A stretch of 64,000 bases of DNA. Source: Curvibacter microcysteis (lineage in GTDB: Bacteria > Pseudomonadota > Gammaproteobacteria > Burkholderiales > Burkholderiaceae_C). A model generated the notes under the pieces. It was not told the DNA's origin, made no database searches, and worked only from the letters and a program-made list of their open reading frames with translations. Shown here piece after piece: positions 32,992 through 41,333 of the stretch. The position numbers were made by a program, and so were the translations under genes. The stretch lies in NCBI RefSeq assembly GCF_028649435.1, contig NZ_JAQSIN010000006.1; one strand, written 5' to 3'. Within the stretch, counting starts at the first letter, position 1. Each line of letters starts with the position of its first letter.

Positions 32992-34136
32992 GCGTCAGCT
33001 CCTGCGGCCAGCGGCTTGTTGAGCGGATCGAGTTCCGGCGGCACAAAGGGATCGGGCTGTTGTGGCAGCGGGCCCTGGCCTCGCATCGCGGCCTTGAGGC
33101 GGTACACATAGGCCAGCACCTGGGCCACGGCGGAGTAAAGCGCCGAGGGAATGGTCTGGTCCAGTTCGGCATGGGCGTACAGGGCCCGTGCCAGCATGGG
33201 CGACTGCAGCACGGGCACCGAGTGCGCGTTGGCCACTTCGCGGATCTTGAAGGCCAGCAGGTCGGCGCCCTTGGCGATCACCTGGGGCGCGCTCATGGTG
33301 GCTTCGTCGTACTTCAAGGCGACGGCAAAGTGGGTCGGGTTCATGACCACAAAGTCCGCCTTGGGCACGTTGGAGATGCTGCGGCGCTGGGCCATTTCAC
33401 GCTGCTTGGCGCGCAGCTTGCTCTTCACATGGGGGTTGCCTTCAGCGTCCTTGTTTTCGCGCTTGACTTCGTCGTGCGACATCTTCAGCTTGTCCATGAA
33501 GAAGTACTTTTGCAGCGGCACGTCGATGACGGCGGCGGCAAACACGATCAGCAACAGCAGCGACAGGCCTGTGACCAGCCACTGCGTCAGGTAGGCCACG
33601 GCCGCAGCCGAGGGTTGCATCATCAGGCCGGCAATTTCCTGGAAGCTGTTGGACAGATACACCCAGCCGGTCCAGCCCATGATGGACGAAAGCAGCAAGA
33701 GCTTGAGCACGTTCACGACCTGCTGCTTGGAGACCAGGTTGCCCAGGCCTGAAATGGGGTTGAGCCGGCTCAGGTCCGGCATCATCGGCGTCAGGCTGAA
33801 CACCCAGCCGCCCGAGGCGAGCTGGCCGCCGATGGAGGCCGCACTCACGATGCCGGCAAACAACACGGAAATCGTCAGTGCCACCCCCGACATGTGCTGC
33901 AGCTGGGTCAGCATGTCCACCGGGTTGGCCAGTCGGCTGGCGTTGAAAGACAGTTGCTGCACCAGCACCAGCTTGAGGTGCTGCACGATCGATGGGGTCA
34001 GCACCCACAGGGCGGAAGCCCCCGCGCCCAGCACCACCAGGTGCGACATGTCCTTGGAGCGCGAAGCTTGGCCTTCACCGCGGGCTTTGGCGAGCTTGCG
34101 CGCTGAGGCTGGTAGGGGGCGATCTTGATCGGACAT
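32988..34136 (-). CDS. flhB: Flagellar type III export specificity switch FlhB
   Basis: FlhB switches export from rod/hook to filament substrates by self-cleavage at N-PTH. The 382-residue protein has four hydrophobic segments (about 33-50, 85-110, 145-170, 185-207), the cytoplasmic linker, and the cleavage site N266-P267-T268-H269 in VVMNPTHFAVALKY. The first segment KLAKARGEGQASRSKDM is the standard N-terminus. The C-terminal tail (GPLPQQPDPFVPPELDP) is proline-rich. An inverted repeat abuts the start codon and no good ribosome site is visible. Confidence 0.98.
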   Translation of the reverse strand: MSDQDRPLPASARKLAKARGEGQASRSKDMSHLVVLGAGASALWVLTPSIVQHLKLVLVQQLSFNASRLANPVDMLTQLQHMSGVALTISVLFAGIVSAASIGGQLASGGWVFSLTPMMPDLSRLNPISGLGNLVSKQQVVNVLKLLLLSSIMGWTGWVYLSNSFQEIAGLMMQPSAAAVAYLTQWLVTGLSLLLLIVFAAAVIDVPLQKYFFMDKLKMSHDEVKRENKDAEGNPHVKSKLRAKQREMAQRRSISNVPKADFVVMNPTHFAVALKYDEATMSAPQVIAKGADLLAFKIREVANAHSVPVLQSPMLARALYAHAELDQTIPSALYSAVAQVLAYVYRLKAAMRGQGPLPQQPDPFVPPELDPLNKPLAAGADA

Positions 34137-34137
34137 G

Positions 34138-34164
34138 ATGACGGTGCGGTCTGCGTACCGTCAT
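34138..34164 (-). promoter_or_regulatory. 8-bp inverted repeat immediately upstream of flhB start
   Basis: ATGACGGT (34138-34145) pairs with ACCGTCAT (34157-34164) around 11 bases. On the minus strand it ends one base before the flhB ATG (34136-34134). There is no AGGAG-like element, so the hairpin could mask or shape the translation start. Confidence 0.5.
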
Positions 34165-34230
34165 TCTGAAAGGGCGCCCGAAAATCTAAAGTCCGAAAAG
34201 AGGGGGCATTCTGGCTTGTTCGCAGCCCCC

Positions 34231-34249
34231 TGTTCTCAGGCTGAAAACA
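34231..34249. repeat. Small inverted repeat in the cheZ-flhB gap
   Basis: TGTTCTCA (34231-34238) and TGAAAACA (34242-34249) pair with one G-U and a 3-base loop. It lies about 95 bases upstream of flhB on the minus strand; a second inverted repeat CCCTGCA/TGCAGGG is at 34312-34331 just after cheZ. They may mark an end for the cheZ transcript or an operator for flhB. Confidence 0.35.
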
Positions 34250-34345
34250 AGGCAGCAAAAATGCTTTTCACGGACTGAGGCATGCCCCTGGCTGGGTCGA
34301 TTTGACGCAGCCCCTGCACCCCCTTGCAGGGTGCGGGACCGGGGT

Positions 34346-34978
34346 TCAGAAACCCAGGCTGGCCAGCAGGTCGTCGACCTGCGACTGGTCGGTGACGATG
34401 TCGGGCGTGTTGTCCGGGTCGACCACGGGGCCGGCCAAATGTTCACGCGCAGTCACGGTGGGCGCAACGGCCACAGGTACCGGCGCGGTCTGGATCACCA
34501 GTTGCACCAACTGTTCTTCAATCGTGGCCGCCAAGTTCACCACCCGGGCAATCACCTGGCCGGTGAGGTCATGGAAGTCTTGCGCCATCATGATCTCGGT
34601 CAGGTGGGTGTCGGCGGCGCGGGTGCGCTGTTCGACATCGCTGAGGTAGTTCAGCACCCGGCCCGAGGCCACGGCCCGCACCGGGTCCTTGATCAGGGCT
34701 GCGCGGACTTCCTGGGTGTCGCTGGCCAGCGCGTCTTGCTCGGTTTTGGCCTGCTCAACGCGGGTCAACACCTTTTCGGCAGCTTCGCCCGTCAAGCGCG
34801 CGATGTAGGACAGGCGGCTCTTGGCATCGGGCAACTCGCCCATCGTGCCCCGCAACTTCTCGGTGTAGCCGAGTTCGTTGAGGGCGTTGTGCAGCTGCCG
34901 AGTCAGGTGCCCAATTTTTTGGTGAACGTCGGTGACGTCTCCATGGCTCGCGGTCAGGGGGGCGTCGCTGGTGTCCAT
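34346..34978 (-). CDS. cheZ: CheY-phosphate phosphatase CheZ
   Basis: CheZ speeds dephosphorylation of CheY-P to end tumbling or reversal. The 210-residue protein has a long helical hairpin with the catalytic motif QDFHDLTGQV, D137 and Q141 corresponding to E. coli D143 and Q147. The C-terminal CheY-binding helix is DDLLASLGF, and the linker between is flexible. It starts 7 bases after cheY ends on the same strand. Confidence 0.96.
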   Translation of the reverse strand: MDTSDAPLTASHGDVTDVHQKIGHLTRQLHNALNELGYTEKLRGTMGELPDAKSRLSYIARLTGEAAEKVLTRVEQAKTEQDALASDTQEVRAALIKDPVRAVASGRVLNYLSDVEQRTRAADTHLTEIMMAQDFHDLTGQVIARVVNLAATIEEQLVQLVIQTAPVPVAVAPTVTAREHLAGPVVDPDNTPDIVTDQSQVDDLLASLGF

Positions 34979-34985
34979 GGTGGCC

Positions 34986-35372
34986 TCACAAACCCAGTTT
35001 CTTGAGGATGTTGGCGACTTTTTCTTCCAGCGTGGCCTTGGTGAAAGGCTTCACGATGTAGCCCGCCGCGCCGCCTTGTGCTGCCGCCACGATGTCTTCC
35101 TTGCGGGCCTCGGCCGTGACCATCAGCACCGGGAGGTGCTTGAGTCGCTCGTCGGCCTTGATTTCAGTCAAGAGCTGGAAGCCGTTCATGTTCGGCATGT
35201 TGATGTCGGTAACGACAAAGTCAAAGCGGCCGTTGCGCAGCTTGTTGAGAGCTGCCAGGCCGTCTTCGGCTTCGTCTGCTTCGGTGTATCCGCTTTCTTT
35301 GAGCAGGTTCCGTACGATTCGTCTCATCGTCGAGAAATCATCGACGATCAGAAAGCGAAGGGTGTTTGCCAC
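34986..35372 (-). CDS. cheY: Chemotaxis response regulator CheY
   Basis: CheY receives phosphate from CheA and binds FliM to switch the motor. The 128-residue receiver domain has D11/D12 (acidic pocket), phosphorylation site D56 in VVTDINMP, T86 in MVTAEA and K108 in VKPF, all in the right spacing. It is followed by cheZ and preceded by motB. Single-domain, as expected. Confidence 0.97.
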   Translation of the reverse strand: MANTLRFLIVDDFSTMRRIVRNLLKESGYTEADEAEDGLAALNKLRNGRFDFVVTDINMPNMNGFQLLTEIKADERLKHLPVLMVTAEARKEDIVAAAQGGAAGYIVKPFTKATLEEKVANILKKLGL

Positions 35373-35431
35373 AGGAGACCCTTTCGATCTTGAAATTCTG
35401 TGTAAAAGTCTATTGGAGCGCTAGCTTGATG

Positions 35432-36376
35432 TTAAGGTTTTTTTTCGGTCAAAACCTCAGTTTCTTTGGCTAACTCAGCTTCTGTTGCGTAGCCGGGCAT
35501 TTTCGCCCAGCCCAGCAAGCGTTCTTCGGCCTCACGCGTCATCACCGTGATGCTGATGCGCCGGTTGCTCGCGGCGCGCGGGCGTTCTTTTTCCAGCAGG
35601 TCCACGGCGGCCAGGCCGACCACCCGGGCGAGCTTTTCGTCTGGCATGCCTGACGCCACCAGCTCTCGGCGCGAGGCATTGGCCCGGTCGGCCGAGAGTT
35701 CCCAGTTGCTGTAGCCGCGCTCGCCGTTGCCGTAAGGGGCGGCATCGGTGTGCCCCGCCAGGCTGATGCGGTTTTCCACCCCGTTGAGGGCGTTGCCAAT
35801 CTCGCGCAGGATGTCGCGCATATAGGGTTTGACCAAGGCGCTACCGCTGTCGAACATGGGGCGGTTTTGATCGTCCACGATCTGGATTTGCAGCCCGTCG
35901 GGGGTGATCTCCATGCGGATTTGCGACTTGTACTCGTTGAGCTTGACGTTGTCGGTGATCAAGGTCTCGAGCTTGTCCTTGAGCGCTTGGATGCGTTTGG
36001 CGTCTTGCTTGGCCAGCGCGGCCTTGACCGCCTCGGGGTTGGATTTGACGACGGACTTGGCATCGGTGCGGTCCGCTTTCATGACCTGGCCGACCGAGCG
36101 GCTGAGGTCGGTGCCGCCGCCCGGGATGATGCTGGAGCTGTTGCCCGCCCCCGAACCGCCCGACATGGCCACCTTCATGGGCGAGGCAAAGTAGGACGCA
36201 ATGCCTTGCAGCTCCCCTTTGGCCGTGGAGCCCAGCAGCCACATCAACAAGAAAAAGGCCATCATGGCCGTCACAAAGTCGGCGTAAGCGATCTTCCAGG
36301 CGCCACCGTGCGCCGCGTGGCCGCCCTTCTTGACCCGCTTGATGATGATGGGCTGAAGCTTTTTGGCGTCTGCCAT
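35432..36376 (-). CDS. motB: Flagellar stator protein MotB
   Basis: MotB anchors the stator to peptidoglycan. The 314-residue protein has one membrane segment (about residues 28-48) containing the proton-binding aspartate D33 in YADFVTAMM. It has a plug/linker and an OmpA-like peptidoglycan-binding domain at the C-terminus (AGHTDAAPYGNGERGYSNWELSADRANASRRELVASGM). The start MADAKKLQPIIIKR is the conserved beginning. It is 49 bases after motA. Confidence 0.97.
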   Translation of the reverse strand: MADAKKLQPIIIKRVKKGGHAAHGGAWKIAYADFVTAMMAFFLLMWLLGSTAKGELQGIASYFASPMKVAMSGGSGAGNSSSIIPGGGTDLSRSVGQVMKADRTDAKSVVKSNPEAVKAALAKQDAKRIQALKDKLETLITDNVKLNEYKSQIRMEITPDGLQIQIVDDQNRPMFDSGSALVKPYMRDILREIGNALNGVENRISLAGHTDAAPYGNGERGYSNWELSADRANASRRELVASGMPDEKLARVVGLAAVDLLEKERPRAASNRRISITVMTREAEERLLGWAKMPGYATEAELAKETEVLTEKKP

Positions 36377-36425
36377 GGTGTGGGGTGGACCTTAAACCTG
36401 CGTGCAAAAACGGTGAGAGGCAGGC

Positions 36426-37286
36426 TTACTTCTTGCCGCGAACATGGCTTTCCAACTCAGAGAAGGTCGGCCGGTCGGTGGAATAGAGCACCTTGCGGCC
36501 AAATTCGATGGCCGTGGTGGGGTTGTAGCCTTGCATGCTGGCCAGCAGGGTGGTCTTGATGCACTGCAGCTCTTTGGCCGCATCTTCCATCTTCTGCTCC
36601 AGCAGGCCGCCCAAGGGCTCCATCACGCCGTAAGCCAGCAAAATCCCCAGGAAGGTCCCGACCAGCGCGGAGCCGATCATGCCGCCCAGCACCGCCGGCG
36701 GCTGGCCCACCGAGCCCATGGTGTTCACCACCCCGAGCACGGCGGCCACGATCCCGAAGGCGGGCAGGGCGCCGGCCAGCCGCGCCAAGGCGGCAATCGG
36801 GGCGTGGGCTTCGGCGTGGTGGGTGTCGATTTCGCTGTCCATCAGGGCTTCGATCTCGTGGGCGTTCAGGTTGCCCGACACCATCATGCGCAGGTAGTCG
36901 GTGGTGAACTCGATCACGTGGTGGTCGTGGCCCACGACCGGGAATTTGCTGAAGATGGCGGATTCATGGGGCGACTCCACGTCTTTTTCGATCGCCATCA
37001 AGCCTTCTTTGCGCGCTTTCTGCAGGATTTCATAGAGCATGGTGAGCAGCTCCATGTAGCGCGCCTTGGTGTATTTGGAGCCTTTGAGCGCGTCAGGCAG
37101 GGCCTTGAGCGTGGCTTTGAGCACCTTGGGCTGGTTGTTCACGACAAAGGCGCCGAGCGCGCCGCCAAAGATCGTGATCATTTCAAACGGCAAGGCGTGC
37201 AAGATGACGCTGATATTGCCGCCGTGGACAATGTAGACGCCAAAAATGCAGCCTAGGCAGACGACGTAGCCAATGATGACGAACAT
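36426..37286 (-). CDS. motA: Flagellar stator protein MotA
   Basis: MotA with MotB forms the proton-driven stator unit. The 286-residue protein has four membrane segments (about 4-25, 32-48, 172-190, 205-225) and a cytoplasmic loop with the arginine and glutamate used in torque generation (RYMELLTMLYEILQKARKEG). The PAFGIVAAVLGVVNTM and GTFLGILLAYGVMEPL segments are typical. It heads the motAB-cheYZ run and has a structured upstream region. Confidence 0.97.
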   Translation of the reverse strand: MFVIIGYVVCLGCIFGVYIVHGGNISVILHALPFEMITIFGGALGAFVVNNQPKVLKATLKALPDALKGSKYTKARYMELLTMLYEILQKARKEGLMAIEKDVESPHESAIFSKFPVVGHDHHVIEFTTDYLRMMVSGNLNAHEIEALMDSEIDTHHAEAHAPIAALARLAGALPAFGIVAAVLGVVNTMGSVGQPPAVLGGMIGSALVGTFLGILLAYGVMEPLGGLLEQKMEDAAKELQCIKTTLLASMQGYNPTTAIEFGRKVLYSTDRPTFSELESHVRGKK

Positions 37287-37328
37287 GCGGAGTCAGTGGT
37301 TGGGGCTCGGCAGGGCCTGTTGATCGGG

Positions 37329-37362
37329 CTTGCCTCGACTGTCAGAAGGCAGTCGGGGCAAG
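37329..37362. repeat. 13-bp near-perfect hairpin upstream of motA
   Basis: CTTGCCTCGACTG (37329-37341) pairs with CAGTCGGGGCAAG (37350-37362), thirteen pairs including one G-U, loop of 8. It lies between the 3' end of the FkbM gene and motA on the same strand. No T-run follows, so it may end the upstream transcript, protect mRNA, or act in the motA leader. Confidence 0.6.
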
Positions 37363-37373
37363 TTACAGCGCTA

Positions 37374-37414
37374 AATGTATCGGATTGCTGCAGCGGTAAG
37401 GCGGGCAACAGAGG
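37374..37414 (-). promoter_or_regulatory. Promoter-like bipartite motif upstream of motA
   Basis: On the minus strand CCTCTGTTG (37414-37406), 22 bases, then CCGATACATT (37383-37374). The same pair with 23-base spacing is in front of the FkbM gene at 38623-38582. The right half resembles the sigma-28 -10 box but no TAAA-type -35 box is at the right distance. I read it as an activator site plus -10 region. Confidence 0.5.
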
Positions 37415-37450
37415 CCGAAACGGGGCCTTTCTCCCCGCCGCTCGACCAGT

Positions 37451-38530
37451 TCAGCCCTGAATCACGCGTTGGGGCGCGATGCAGTACAAGACCGTCTCTT
37501 CCTGGTGGATGGTGTAGTGGTCCACATAGAGTTGGTAGAAGGGGTAGGTGCGTTGGATGTAGAGCACGATCTCGAACAGGTCGTTCGGGTTGTGGTACAG
37601 CGAAATACCCAGCTTGGGTTGGAAACGTGTGATGCTTTCATGCGCGCCACGCAAGGCCTCCATTTCGGAGCCTTCGATGTCCATCTTGATGTAGTCCACC
37701 CGTTCAATCTCACCGGAGCGCACCAGGCTGTCGATGCGGCGCAATGGCACTTGTTGCTGCGTGGTGCGAAAGCCGGGCGAGTATTTGTGGACGACGATGG
37801 GCGGGCCGTCCACGTCCCGGTCTGACAGGCCGTAAGGCATGGGTTGCACATTGGGCAGCGGAAATTGCTGGCAGTTGTGACCCATCAATTCCAGGTGTTC
37901 GGCCACCGGGTCAAAGGCGTAGACGCGGCCGGCGGGGCCCACTGCGTTGGAAAACACCAGTGCGGTATCGCCGGTGCAGGCGCCACCGTCTATCACATGG
38001 TCGCCTGCCTGGGGCGCCACCACGACACCATTTTTTTCGTAGAAGTATTGGCGGCGAAACAGGTAGTACTCCAGGCCCAGGCAGTCGATCTTGTACTGAT
38101 GGCCTTCGTACTGAAAGTCAAAATGCTTGAGCTTGCCAAACATCCCAGTCAGGGCGAGCTGGCTTTCCACACCCTGTTCCAAGGCCAGGTAGGCCTCGTA
38201 TTCTTGGGGCTTGAAAAGATAGTCCGCAGGTATCTTCACGCTGTGGTGTCCGGCCAGGCGGTAGCTGATCAGGAACAGATACAGCAGCTTGGAGTCATCG
38301 TTACTCAGGGCCGCGTAGGCGCGGAACAGGTCGCTGTGGTGGCGGTAAAACCAATCAAAGTAGAACACCCGAGTGCCCACTTCAAACACCCCGGAATGGT
38401 CCACGCCGTCGGTGTTGTAGCGCTGTTTGTCGAAGTTATCGAAATAGGTGTTCATCTTCAGCGCCTGAATCGACGCCGATAGGATGGAGACATAAAAGTC
38501 CTGGCCATTGCCGGGAAGCGCTGTGAACAT
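37451..38530 (-). CDS. FkbM family SAM-dependent methyltransferase
   Basis: The 359-residue protein has a C-terminal class I methyltransferase domain with the SAM loop VIDGGACTGDTALVF (residues 179-193) and the FkbM hallmark YIKMDIEGSEMEALRGA. FkbM enzymes methylate sugar hydroxyls. The N-terminal 150 residues are extra, helical and Tyr/Phe-rich. ATG 38530 is chosen because AGGAG lies 8 bases before it; an upstream in-frame start would skip it. It diverges from the aminotransferase operon and precedes motA. A role in O-methylation of the flagellar or surface glycan is inferred. Confidence 0.85.
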   Translation of the reverse strand: MFTALPGNGQDFYVSILSASIQALKMNTYFDNFDKQRYNTDGVDHSGVFEVGTRVFYFDWFYRHHSDLFRAYAALSNDDSKLLYLFLISYRLAGHHSVKIPADYLFKPQEYEAYLALEQGVESQLALTGMFGKLKHFDFQYEGHQYKIDCLGLEYYLFRRQYFYEKNGVVVAPQAGDHVIDGGACTGDTALVFSNAVGPAGRVYAFDPVAEHLELMGHNCQQFPLPNVQPMPYGLSDRDVDGPPIVVHKYSPGFRTTQQQVPLRRIDSLVRSGEIERVDYIKMDIEGSEMEALRGAHESITRFQPKLGISLYHNPNDLFEIVLYIQRTYPFYQLYVDHYTIHQEETVLYCIAPQRVIQG

Positions 38531-38849
38531 GGGGCTACTCCTGTTGAGGCGGTTGCCTGGGGCAACACGATCGTGAGGCTTAATGTATCGGCAGCACTTT
38601 CTGGCTGGTGTGGACAACAGAGGGGAGAAAGCCGGGCTTTACCGCCTTTGTGATGCTCCGGCCTGGCGCGGCAGAAGGCACCTGTCCTCACCCGCACCAC
38701 ACCCTGTCTTTCAGACCTTCAAAATGGCAGGTTTAGCGTGGCTTGTTCTGCCTTTTGTTCGCTGGTCAAGTCCGTTGGGAACTGGCACATTCAAGCGAAA
38801 GCAGGCTTCACATCGTGCGGCCCTGCGCATCAACCCCAAGGGTGAAGTC
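38531..38849. other. 319-base divergent spacer between FkbM and aminotransferase genes
   Basis: No gene is supported. It holds the bipartite promoter-like motif for the FkbM gene (38582-38623) and, on the plus side, a leader for the aminotransferase operon. AAGGG lies 7 bases before ATG 38850. G+C is somewhat lower than in flanking genes. A TGGCAC at 38783 lacks a partner for a sigma-54 promoter. Confidence 0.6.
38582..38623 (-). promoter_or_regulatory. Promoter-like bipartite motif upstream of the FkbM gene
   Basis: On the minus strand CCTCTGTTG (38623-38615), 23 bases, then CCGATACATT (38591-38582) preceded by GCTG to give GCCGATAC. The arrangement matches that in front of motA. Distance to the FkbM start codon is about 50 bases. 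Confidence 0.5.
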
Positions 38850-39965
38850 ATGAACAACGAGAAAACCTACGTCACCAAGCCCTACCTCCCCCCCTTGGAG
38901 GAATTCATTCCCTATCTGGAGAAGGTTTGGCAAAGCGGACAACTCACCAACGGGGGGCCGTTTCACAAGCAGTTCGAGTTGGCGCTGGCCGAGTATTTGG
39001 AGGTGCCCCATGTGGCGCTGTTCACCAACGCCACGATTGCGTTGGTGACGGCATTGCAGGCCTTGCGCATCACGGGCGAGGTGATCACCACGCCGTATTC
39101 ATTCGTCGCCACCGCCCACTCTTTGCTGTGGAATGGCATCAAGCCGGTGTTCGTCGACATCGACCCGGTCACCCTCAATATGGATCCGGCCAAGATCGAA
39201 GCCGCCATCACCCCGCAAACCACGGCGATTTTGCCGGTGCATTGCTATGGCCACCCCTGCGACGTGGAGGCGATCGAGAAAATCGCCGACATGTACAACC
39301 TGCGCGTGATCTACGACGCGGCCCATGCTTTTGGCGTCCAATGCCATTGCGGCAGTGTGCTCAACCACGGTGACCTGTCCATTTTGAGCTTCCACGCGAC
39401 CAAGGTGTTCAACACCTTTGAGGGCGGCGCCATCATTTGTCGCGACCTGAAAAGCAAAGAGCGCATCGACTTTTTGAAGAACTTTGGCTACGCCAACGAA
39501 ACCGCTGTGGTGGCCACCGGCATCAACGGCAAGATGAGCGAGTTCAATGCCGCCCTGGGTTTGCTGCAGCTCAAACACATTGATGGTGCGCTGGCCAAGC
39601 GCCAGGAGATTGACGCGCTGTACCGCCAGTCCCTGGCGAACGTACCAGGGGTGCGTTGCGTGTCGGGCCGTGATGAACTGCGCGCCAATTACGCCTACTT
39701 CCCCATCTTGTTGGAGGAGAACTACCCCATCGGGCGCGATGAGCTATACAACCTGCTGTTGGAACACAACATCCATGCGCGGCGCTATTTCTATCCTTTG
39801 ATCAGTGAGTTCTCGATGTACCGCGGCCTGCCCTCGGCCAGTCCCAGCAACTTGCCGCGCGCGCACTTTGCTTCCAGTCGGATTCTATGCTTGCCGATTT
39901 ACCCGGATTTGTCTCTGGACATCGTCGCCCAGGTCGTTGAGGTCATTCGTGGTGCCGGTCGCTAG
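38850..39965 (+). CDS. DegT/DnrJ/EryC1/StrS aminotransferase, VioA-like
   Basis: These enzymes put an amino group on nucleotide-bound keto-deoxy sugars using PLP and glutamate. The 371-residue protein has ITTPYSFVATAHSLLWNG near 79, D156 in YDAAHAFG, which holds the PLP ring nitrogen, and K185 in SFHATKVFNTFEGG, the Schiff-base lysine. The N-terminus VTKPYLPPLEEF...LTNGG resembles VioA-type enzymes, which make dTDP-4-amino-4,6-dideoxyglucose. That assignment is inferred; no dTDP-glucose genes are in the window. It starts the plus-strand island operon, 62 bases before the first KAS III. Confidence 0.9.
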   Translation: MNNEKTYVTKPYLPPLEEFIPYLEKVWQSGQLTNGGPFHKQFELALAEYLEVPHVALFTNATIALVTALQALRITGEVITTPYSFVATAHSLLWNGIKPVFVDIDPVTLNMDPAKIEAAITPQTTAILPVHCYGHPCDVEAIEKIADMYNLRVIYDAAHAFGVQCHCGSVLNHGDLSILSFHATKVFNTFEGGAIICRDLKSKERIDFLKNFGYANETAVVATGINGKMSEFNAALGLLQLKHIDGALAKRQEIDALYRQSLANVPGVRCVSGRDELRANYAYFPILLEENYPIGRDELYNLLLEHNIHARRYFYPLISEFSMYRGLPSASPSNLPRAHFASSRILCLPIYPDLSLDIVAQVVEVIRGAGR

Positions 39966-40027
39966 GTTGGCTTTTATGTGGTCCTCGACCGAACTTTTTC
40001 TGATTCTGGGGTCAGGAGGGTGTTGTG

Positions 40028-41065
40028 ATGATGCAGAACATGATTTCCAAAATTAAGGACATCGCGACCTACTTTCCAGCGCAGACGTTGGATAACGCTG
40101 CTTTGGCAGAGCTTTATCCTGGGTGGCCTGCTGAAAAAATCTATGAAAAAACTGGAATTCGTCGGCGGCATATTGCAGCTGCCGACGAAACGGCAACCGA
40201 TTTGGCGTATGGTGCGGCCCAAAAATTATTCTCTCAAGGGGCTGTTGACCCCGAAGATGTTGACTTTTTGATTCTTTGCACCCAGGCGCCAGACTATGTG
40301 CTGCCCACTTCCGCGTGTCTTTTGCAGGAACGCCTTGGCCTGCGCACATCGATTGGGGCCCTTGATGTCAATTTAGGGTGCTCCGGCTTTGTTTATGGAC
40401 TTTCACTGGCCAAAGGTCTGATTGAAAGTGGGTCGGCGCGCTGCGTTCTTTTGCTGACGGCTGATACCTACTCCAAATACATCAACCCCATGGATAAAAG
40501 TGTTAGAACTTTATTTGGGGATGCCGCAGCCGCGACAGCTATTGTTGGCGCGGAGTCTGGGGCGGATGGGCGTGGCGGAATTGGTCCATTTATCTTTGGA
40601 ACCGATGGGCAGGGTGCACGTAATTTGATTGTCGAGGCTGGCCTTTTTCGTACACCCCGTTCAGATCAAACGGCCAAGGAGCAAATTGATGATTCTGGCA
40701 ACATTCGCAGTCGAAATGATCTGTACATGAATGGGGCCGAAGTCATGGCTTTTTCATTGAAAGAGGTGCCAAAGGCGGCTGCACTGCTGTTGGAGCGGGC
40801 AGGTATTTCGATGGAGGCGATAGATTATGTTGTGCTGCATCAAGCAAATAAGTTCATGTTGGATGCCTTGCGTCGAAAACTGAAGCTTGCCGAAGCTAAG
40901 GTGCCAATTCTGGTGGAGAATTGTGGTAATACGGTATCATCCACGATTCCCATCGCGCTTCATACAATGTTTGTGGAGTCGGGTGTTCCAAGGAATGGAA
41001 TGCGCATGATGTTGATCGGTTTCGGTGTTGGGTATTCTTGGGCGGCTTGCCTGGTGGATTTTTGA
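40028..41065 (+). CDS. Beta-ketoacyl-ACP synthase III family protein (first copy)
   Basis: KAS III enzymes condense an acyl-CoA with malonyl-ACP. The 345-residue protein keeps the full catalytic triad: C118 in DVNLGCSGF, H271 in VLHQANKFM and N301 in ENCGNTVSSTIP. The C-terminal GFGVGYSW is typical. AGGAGG at 40014-40019 supports ATG 40028. Base composition is much lower in G+C than flanking regions. It is followed by a carrier protein 11 bases on. In a glycan island it probably builds a short acyl group for an amino sugar. FabH housekeeping function is unlikely because the rest of the fab cluster is absent. Confidence 0.93.
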   Translation: MMQNMISKIKDIATYFPAQTLDNAALAELYPGWPAEKIYEKTGIRRRHIAAADETATDLAYGAAQKLFSQGAVDPEDVDFLILCTQAPDYVLPTSACLLQERLGLRTSIGALDVNLGCSGFVYGLSLAKGLIESGSARCVLLLTADTYSKYINPMDKSVRTLFGDAAAATAIVGAESGADGRGGIGPFIFGTDGQGARNLIVEAGLFRTPRSDQTAKEQIDDSGNIRSRNDLYMNGAEVMAFSLKEVPKAAALLLERAGISMEAIDYVVLHQANKFMLDALRRKLKLAEAKVPILVENCGNTVSSTIPIALHTMFVESGVPRNGMRMMLIGFGVGYSWAACLVDF

Positions 41066-41076
41066 TGGAGGTTGAT

Positions 41077-41310
41077 ATGACTAAGTTTTATGAGGGAATT
41101 TCTGAAATTCTTGAGGTGGACGCAGCGCTTGTAAATCGAGATTTTGATCTCCATTCTGGTGATGCCGGGTGGGACTCTTTGGCCATTGTCTCGGTCATCG
41201 CATTGATTGACGAAATCTATGATTTGTCTGTGGATGGTAAACTGCTTGGTGAATGTGAGACGGTTGGACATATTGAAGACTTGATTAAAAAAGCGCAAGC
41301 TGCTTTGTAA
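41077..41310 (+). CDS. Acyl carrier protein
   Basis: The 77-residue acidic protein carries the phosphopantetheine attachment serine S34 in GWDSLAIVSVIALIDE, on the usual D-S-L motif at the start of helix II. GGAGG (41067-41071) lies 5 bases before ATG 41077, and the gene follows the KAS III stop by 11 bases. It is unlike housekeeping AcpP at the N-terminus (MTKFYEGISEILEVD), so it is a dedicated carrier that should hold acyl intermediates for the two KAS III proteins and the reductase. Confidence 0.92.
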   Translation: MTKFYEGISEILEVDAALVNRDFDLHSGDAGWDSLAIVSVIALIDEIYDLSVDGKLLGECETVGHIEDLIKKAQAAL

Positions 41311-41333
41311 TTTAGGGTGTTTCGGAGTTGACG

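Noticed and set aside
38783..38788. TGGCAC as the -24 part of a sigma-54 promoter for the aminotransferase operon
   Set aside because: The required GC of the -12 element is one base out of register (AGCG instead of TTGC).
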